DNA of 10,491 bases from positions 1 through 10,491 of the forward strand of contig JAYSUQ010000193.1 of assembly GCA_043718985.1 (NCBI GenBank), written 5' to 3'. Source of the DNA: UBA4416 sp043718985. GTDB lineage: Bacteria > Bacteroidota > Bacteroidia > B-17B0 > Aurantibacillaceae. Positions 6,694 through 10,491 of the stretch are shown here, piece by piece (positions within the stretch are counted from its first letter, which is position 1; every line of letters starts with the position of its first letter). A model generated the notes under the pieces. It had not been told where the DNA came from and made no database searches. It saw nothing but the letters and a program-made list of their open reading frames with translations. The position numbers and the translations under genes were made by a program.

Positions 6694-6709
6694 TACACCT
6701 TACACCTTA
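6694..6709 (-). repeat. Right arm of imperfect inverted repeat flanking the four-helix-bundle gene
   Basis: On the minus strand it reads TAAGGTGTAAGGTGTA, containing a perfect tandem pair of the heptamer AAGGTGT. It pairs with the left arm at 6255-6270 with 14 of 16 matches. It begins 12 nt after the hisB stop codon in the direction of transcription. Confidence 0.55.
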
Positions 6710-6720
6710 ATTCTTTTTCT

Positions 6721-7830
6721 TTATAGCACTCCTTTTGTACTTGGTAAACTCATGTTATTAGCATCTCTCTTTACAGCAATTTTAATAGTTTTTGCAAATG
6801 CTTTAAAAATAGATTCAATTTTATGGTGTTCATTTTGCCCTTCTACTTTTATATTTAAATTACATTTTGATGCATCGCTAAACGATTTAAAAAAGTGATA
6901 AACCATTTCTGTTGGCATATCACCAATTTTTTCGCGTTTAAATTCTGCTTGCCATTCAATCCAGTTTCTACCGCCAAAATCTAAAGCTACTTGCGCTAAA
7001 CAATCGTCCATAGGTAACGTAAATCCGTAACGTTCAATGCCACGTTTATCTCCCAATGCTTTTGCAAATGCTTCTCCTAATGTAATAGCTGTATCTTCAA
7101 TGGTGTGGTGTTCATCAATATGTAAATCGCCTTTCGCGTTGATTGATAAATCAATATTACCGTGTTTAGCAATTTGTTCTAACATGTGGTCAAAAAAAGC
7201 AAGGCCTGTTTTAATATCTGCTTTACCATTACCATCTAAATTAATTATAACGGTTATATTTGTTTCTTTAGTAGTTCGTGTGTGTGAAATATTTCTTTCG
7301 GGTAGTTTTAAATAATTATAAATCTCTTCCCAATTTGTAACTACTTTAGTTTTATTAATTGTAATTTCTTCTACAATATTTGCTTTTTTTAAGTAAATAG
7401 ATTTACTGTTTAAATTTTTAGCAAGTTGTATATCGCTTAGTCTATCACCAATTACAAAGGAGTTTTGTAAATCATATTCACTATTTAAATAATCTACTAA
7501 CATGCCCGTTGCTGGCTTTCGCGTGTTATTTTTTTCGTGTTCAAAAGATACGTCTATATGTACTGATTTAAAATAGATGCCCTCACTTTTTAAAATGTCC
7601 ATCATTAAATTGTGCACTGGCCAAAATGTATTTTCCGGAAATGATGTTGTTCCTAATCCATCTTGGTTGGTAACCATTACTAATTCATAATCCAGTTCTC
7701 GTACGATTTTCCCAAGCCATGTTATAATGCCTGGCAGGAATTTGAGTTTCTCAAAACTATCAATTTGAAAATCGGTTGGTGGTTCCCAAATTAGTGTGCC
7801 GTCTCTGTCTATAAATAATACTTTTTGCAT
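6721..7830 (-). CDS. hisB: Bifunctional histidinol-phosphatase / imidazoleglycerol-phosphate dehydratase
   Basis: HisB dehydrates imidazole glycerol phosphate (step 7) and dephosphorylates histidinol phosphate (step 9). The 369 residues form two domains. The N-terminal HAD phosphatase (about 1-165) has the nucleophile motif FIDRDGTL with D8 and D10, motif II at TNQ (54-56), K105 in TRKP, and GDRLSD (128-133) with D129 and D133. The C-terminal dehydratase (about 175-369) has FFDHML (212-217) and the two manganese-binding motifs DEHH (239-242) and NEHH (333-336). Unlike E. coli HisB, the loop before TRKP (HIDVSFEHEKNN, 91-102) has no cysteines, so the structural zinc site appears to be missing; I believe this is normal in Bacteroidota HisB. 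The ATG is 1 nt after the hisC stop, which implies coupling. Confidence 0.96.
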   Translation of the reverse strand: MQKVLFIDRDGTLIWEPPTDFQIDSFEKLKFLPGIITWLGKIVRELDYELVMVTNQDGLGTTSFPENTFWPVHNLMMDILKSEGIYFKSVHIDVSFEHEKNNTRKPATGMLVDYLNSEYDLQNSFVIGDRLSDIQLAKNLNSKSIYLKKANIVEEITINKTKVVTNWEEIYNYLKLPERNISHTRTTKETNITVIINLDGNGKADIKTGLAFFDHMLEQIAKHGNIDLSINAKGDLHIDEHHTIEDTAITLGEAFAKALGDKRGIERYGFTLPMDDCLAQVALDFGGRNWIEWQAEFKREKIGDMPTEMVYHFFKSFSDASKCNLNIKVEGQNEHHKIESIFKAFAKTIKIAVKRDANNMSLPSTKGVL

Positions 7831-7831
7831 C

Positions 7832-8884
7832 TTAGTTATATTGTTTTAATGTGTCGATTAATTGTTTGTTTTCTTTTTCCGTTCCAACGCTTAAGCGAAT
7901 TCTGTTTTCACAATTCAGTAAGCTTGAACGATTACTGATTAAAATATTTTTTTCTAAAAGATAGCTACAAATATCATTAGCATTTGATACTTCTATTAAA
8001 AAATAATTAGCATCGCTTTCGGTTATGTTTTTTACAAATGGTAATTGCTGTAATTCGTTTAGCAAATATTTTTTTTGCTTTATAATGCTTTCTACTAATG
8101 TGTTTTTAATCTCTGATTTATTTAATGCTTTTAAAATTAGTGCTTGAGAGTTGTAGTTAATATTAAACGGCGGACGAACTTTATTTAAAATTTCAATAAT
8201 AGATGAATTTGAATATGCTACCCCAACGCGCAAAGCTGCTAAACCCCATGCTTTCGAAAAAGTTTGTAAAACTACAATGTTTTCAAATTCATTAATTAGA
8301 GATAGGGAAGAAGCTTTTTCAGAGAAATCAATGTACGCTTCATCAACCACAACAATACCATTAAAATTTACAGCAATAGTTTTTAATTGTTCAATTGAAA
8401 TACTTGTGCCTGTTGGATTATTTGGCGAACAAATAAAAATTAATTTTGTATTTGTAGTAATTGTTTTTAAAATTAGATTTTCATCAAACAAAAAACTTTC
8501 TTTGTTTAATGGCGCATTTAATACTTCTATATTATTTAATTGCGCATATACTTTAAACATACCAAAAGTTGGTTCACAAATCAATATATTATCTTGTTTA
8601 GGCTCACAAAAACAACGAATCAGTAAATCTATTAATTCATCGCTACCATTACCAATAACCACTTGATTTGAGTTCGCGTTTTTGTATTTAGCAATAGCTT
8701 CTTTTACTTTGCTTTGTGATGAAGAAGGGTAGCGCTCATAACCAAGGCCAAGCGGCGAACCAAAATTATTTTCACAATTATCTAAAAAAACAGCGTCGCT
8801 ATTATCCAAATAATCGTCTCTCCAAACTTTGTAAGATTGAAGGAATTTTATATTTCCTCTTGTGATAGAATCTAAATTGAACAT
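7832..8884 (-). CDS. hisC: Histidinol-phosphate aminotransferase
   Basis: HisC is a PLP-dependent class I/II aminotransferase that converts imidazole acetol phosphate and glutamate to histidinol phosphate. The 350-residue protein has the expected landmarks: NGSDELIDLL (79-88) in the cofactor phosphate region, SPNNPTG (153-159), DEAYIDF (181-187) with the PLP-ring aspartate D181 and Y184, TFSKAWGLAALRVG (208-221) with Schiff-base lysine K211, and the substrate-carboxylate arginine R330 in IRLSVGT. It begins 3 nt after hisD and ends 1 nt before hisB, with normal length and no disruption. Confidence 0.97.
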   Translation of the reverse strand: MFNLDSITRGNIKFLQSYKVWRDDYLDNSDAVFLDNCENNFGSPLGLGYERYPSSSQSKVKEAIAKYKNANSNQVVIGNGSDELIDLLIRCFCEPKQDNILICEPTFGMFKVYAQLNNIEVLNAPLNKESFLFDENLILKTITTNTKLIFICSPNNPTGTSISIEQLKTIAVNFNGIVVVDEAYIDFSEKASSLSLINEFENIVVLQTFSKAWGLAALRVGVAYSNSSIIEILNKVRPPFNINYNSQALILKALNKSEIKNTLVESIIKQKKYLLNELQQLPFVKNITESDANYFLIEVSNANDICSYLLEKNILISNRSSLLNCENRIRLSVGTEKENKQLIDTLKQYN

Positions 8885-8887
8885 AAT

Positions 8888-10165
8888 TTATAAATTACTT
8901 TTTAATCTTACTGTTACTGCATTTTTGTGAGCTTGTAACCCTTCGGCTTCTGCCATCAATTCAATTGCTGAGCCAATATTTTTTATTCCTTCTTTGCTTA
9001 ACTTTTGATACGTTATTTTTTTAACGAAACTATCTAAACTCACTCCGCTGTATGCTTTAGCATAACCATTAGTTGGCAATGTGTGGTTTGTTCCCGAAGC
9101 ATAATCTCCAGCGCTTTCGCAGGAGTAGTTTCCTAAAAACACAGAGCCTGCATTAATGACTTGGTCAGCTAATTGCTCATCATTTGCGCAAGCAATAATT
9201 AAATGTTCAGGTGCATATTCGTTTAATAAGTCAATAGCTTCATTAGTTGTTTTTACTAAAATAGCTTTACTGTTTTCTAACGCTTTAGTGGCTAATTTTT
9301 TTCTAGGTAAAACAGCTAATTGTTTTTCTAATTCTATTTGAATAGTATTTATAACACGCTCATTTGTTGAAACTAAAATCACTTGTGAATCTGAACCATG
9401 CTCTGCTTGCGATAACAAATCAGCAGCTACAAATTCAGGAATGCACGTTTCATCTGCTAATATGGCAACTTCTGATGGACCAGCTGGCATATCAATTGCA
9501 ATGCCTTGCTTATTAACTAATTGTTTGGCGCAGGTTACATATTGATTTCCTGGCCCAAATATTTTATACACTTGTGGGACAATTTCTGTTCCGTAAGCCA
9601 TGGCACCAATGGCTTGTACGCCACCAATTTTATATACTTTACTGATACCAACTAATTGTGCTGTATATAAAATAGCAGGGTTAATATTTACATCGGGAGG
9701 CGTACATAAAATAATTTCTGAACAACCTGCTAGTTTTGCAGGAACACCCAACATTAAAATAGTAGAAAATAAAGGCGCAGTACCACCGGGAATGTATAAC
9801 CCAACTTTTTGTATAGCGATTGATTTTCTCCAGCATTTAACTCCAGGCATCGTTTCAATAATATTCACTTTTTCTTTTTGTGCCGAGTGAAATGTTTCGA
9901 TGTTTTTTTTAGCTAATCGGATAGCTTGTTTTAATTCATCGGAAACTAATTTTTCTGCAATCGCAAATTCATTATCGCTTACTACTATATTTTCAATATC
10001 AACTTTATCAAACTGCAAGGTGTAGTTTCTCACAGCCGATTGCCCGTTTACTTTGATATCTGATAATACAGATTGAACGGTAGATTCTAAAGTTGTAGTA
10101 TCAATTGCTGGTCGTTGTAAAATTTCTTTCCAAGTTTCTTTATTTGGGTATTTAATTAGTTTCAT
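8888..10165 (-). CDS. hisD: Histidinol dehydrogenase
   Basis: HisD is the zinc- and NAD-dependent dimeric enzyme that oxidises histidinol twice to give histidine. The 425-residue length is typical. Motifs include VGLYIPGGTAPLFST (121-135), GGVQAIGAMAYGTE (181-194), GPGNQYV (204-210) and PAGPSE (227-232). The zinc ligands and catalytic residues align with the E. coli enzyme at a constant offset of six: Q253 and H256 in SQAEHG, E320 and H321 in APEHL, D354 in SAGDYASG, H361 in NHTLPTNG, and H413 in LQAHKNAV. The enzyme therefore looks complete and active. The ATG at 10165 gives the usual start; the 45 nt before it separate it from hisG and hold a short heptamer array. Its stop is 3 nt before hisC. 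Confidence 0.97.
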   Translation of the reverse strand: MKLIKYPNKETWKEILQRPAIDTTTLESTVQSVLSDIKVNGQSAVRNYTLQFDKVDIENIVVSDNEFAIAEKLVSDELKQAIRLAKKNIETFHSAQKEKVNIIETMPGVKCWRKSIAIQKVGLYIPGGTAPLFSTILMLGVPAKLAGCSEIILCTPPDVNINPAILYTAQLVGISKVYKIGGVQAIGAMAYGTEIVPQVYKIFGPGNQYVTCAKQLVNKQGIAIDMPAGPSEVAILADETCIPEFVAADLLSQAEHGSDSQVILVSTNERVINTIQIELEKQLAVLPRKKLATKALENSKAILVKTTNEAIDLLNEYAPEHLIIACANDEQLADQVINAGSVFLGNYSCESAGDYASGTNHTLPTNGYAKAYSGVSLDSFVKKITYQKLSKEGIKNIGSAIELMAEAEGLQAHKNAVTVRLKSNL

Positions 10166-10181
10166 AATGTTTTTCGTTTTT

Positions 10182-10209
10182 AAATCGTACTTCTAAAATC
10201 GTAAATCGT
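10182..10209 (-). repeat. Heptamer-period repeat in the hisG-hisD spacer
   Basis: Four consecutive 7-nt units read on the plus strand AAATCGT, ACTTCTA, AAATCGT, AAATCGT; three are identical and all are in strict 7-nt register. The array fills most of the 45-nt spacer and ends 1 nt from the hisG stop codon. It is not coding in any supported gene. Its function is unknown; it may be a slippage-derived array or a copy of a dispersed intergenic repeat. Confidence 0.5.
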
Positions 10210-10210
10210 T

Positions 10211-10491
10211 TTACAATATCATTTTTTCAATAGGCACAACTAATATTCCTTGTGCACCTTCTGTTTTTAATTTTTCAATAATTTCCCAAAACTGATTTTC
10301 TTCAACAACTGAATGAACGGAGCTCCAACCTTTATCTGCTAAGGGCAATATTGTCGGGCTTTTCATTCCTGGTAAAATTTTACAAATGGCTTCAAGTTTA
10401 TTGTTTGGTGCATTTAGTAAAATGTATTTCGTGTTTTTTGCTTTTCTAACAGCGTTCATTCTAAATAATAATTTATCTAAAATGTTTTGCT
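10211..10491 (-). CDS. hisG: ATP phosphoribosyltransferase, long form, C-terminal part (5' end outside window)
   Basis: HisG catalyses the first, committed step: ATP plus PRPP gives phosphoribosyl-ATP. Only the last 92 complete codons are inside the window; the frame is open through the edge and continues upstream of the internal methionine (residues QNILDKLLFR precede MNAV). What is visible is the end of the catalytic part (LLFRMNAVRKAKNTKYILLN) and the HisG_L regulatory domain (ILPGMKSPTILPLADKGW, HSVVEENQFWEIIEKLK, GILVVPIEKMIL). This domain marks the long, hexameric form, which binds histidine for feedback inhibition and does not need HisZ. It is the first his gene seen here, so the operon promoter is expected upstream, beyond the window. 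Confidence 0.95.
   Translation of the reverse strand, partial: QNILDKLLFRMNAVRKAKNTKYILLNAPNNKLEAICKILPGMKSPTILPLADKGWSSVHSVVEENQFWEIIEKLKTEGAQGILVVPIEKMIL

Larger units (their letters stand above)
6255..6709 (-). mobile_element. Candidate 455-bp cassette: four-helix-bundle gene bracketed by inverted repeats between hisB and hisH
   Basis: The segment consists of a 16-nt arm, the small gene and a second, inverted 16-nt arm. Without it, hisB and hisH would be only 19 nt apart, similar to the other tight junctions of this operon. There is no transposase and no obvious target-site duplication, so any mobility would need factors supplied elsewhere. That this is an insertion is an inference from architecture only. 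Confidence 0.35.

Noticed and set aside
4327..9890. Several plus-strand open frames of 60-130 codons inside his genes, for example 4327-4581, 4639-4953, 7037-7315, 8277-8666 and 9600-9890
   Set aside because: All are antisense to well-conserved enzymes, show no domain signatures and have no sign of their own promoter or ribosome binding site.

Overview
The window is AT-rich and every recognisable gene lies on the minus strand. It looks like the chromosome of a member of the Bacteroidota. The support is the low GC content, the weak or absent Shine-Dalgarno sequences, the long-form HisG C-terminus, the fused HisB and HisIE enzymes, the hisGDCBHAFI gene order, and a signal peptide-TPR-membrane-SpoIIE phosphatase of a type common in that phylum. 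I cannot resolve the order or genus by eye.

Reading in the direction of transcription (from high to low coordinates), the window opens with the 3' end of hisG (10491-10211). It continues with hisD, hisC, hisB (fused phosphatase-dehydratase), a small four-helix-bundle gene, hisH, hisA, hisF and hisIE, ending at 3536. Apart from HisG, which is cut by the window edge, these genes cover the whole route from PRPP and ATP to histidine. Most junctions are very tight: 3, 1 and 2 nt gaps and one 7-nt overlap, which implies one transcript with translational coupling. The operon promoter and any leader lie upstream of the window.

Only four his junctions are loose: hisG/hisD (45 nt), the two sides of the four-helix-bundle gene (30 nt to the annotated non-ATG frame limit or 54 nt to the preferred ATG, and 48 nt), and hisF/hisIE (61 nt). 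Each holds repeat-like sequence: a 7-nt-period array, a pair of imperfect 16-nt inverted repeats, and a 20-nt interrupted palindrome. The inverted repeats bracket the four-helix-bundle gene, so that it resembles a cassette inserted between hisB and hisH. This is the most interesting signal in the window.

Downstream of hisIE, 25 nt away, is a small secreted or lipid-anchored-type SGNH/GDSL hydrolase. An 83-nt AT-rich gap follows, then a 665-residue exported or membrane-anchored TPR protein with a cytoplasmic-type PP2C/SpoIIE phosphatase domain that starts at GTG. Last is tatC, the twin-arginine translocase core subunit, cut at its 3' end by the window edge. These three genes have no evident role in histidine synthesis. 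No stretch over 300 bases lacks a gene, and I saw no tRNA, rRNA, CRISPR array or transposase. Apart from the possible cassette I see no sign of an undescribed system; this is mainly an ordinary biosynthetic operon.
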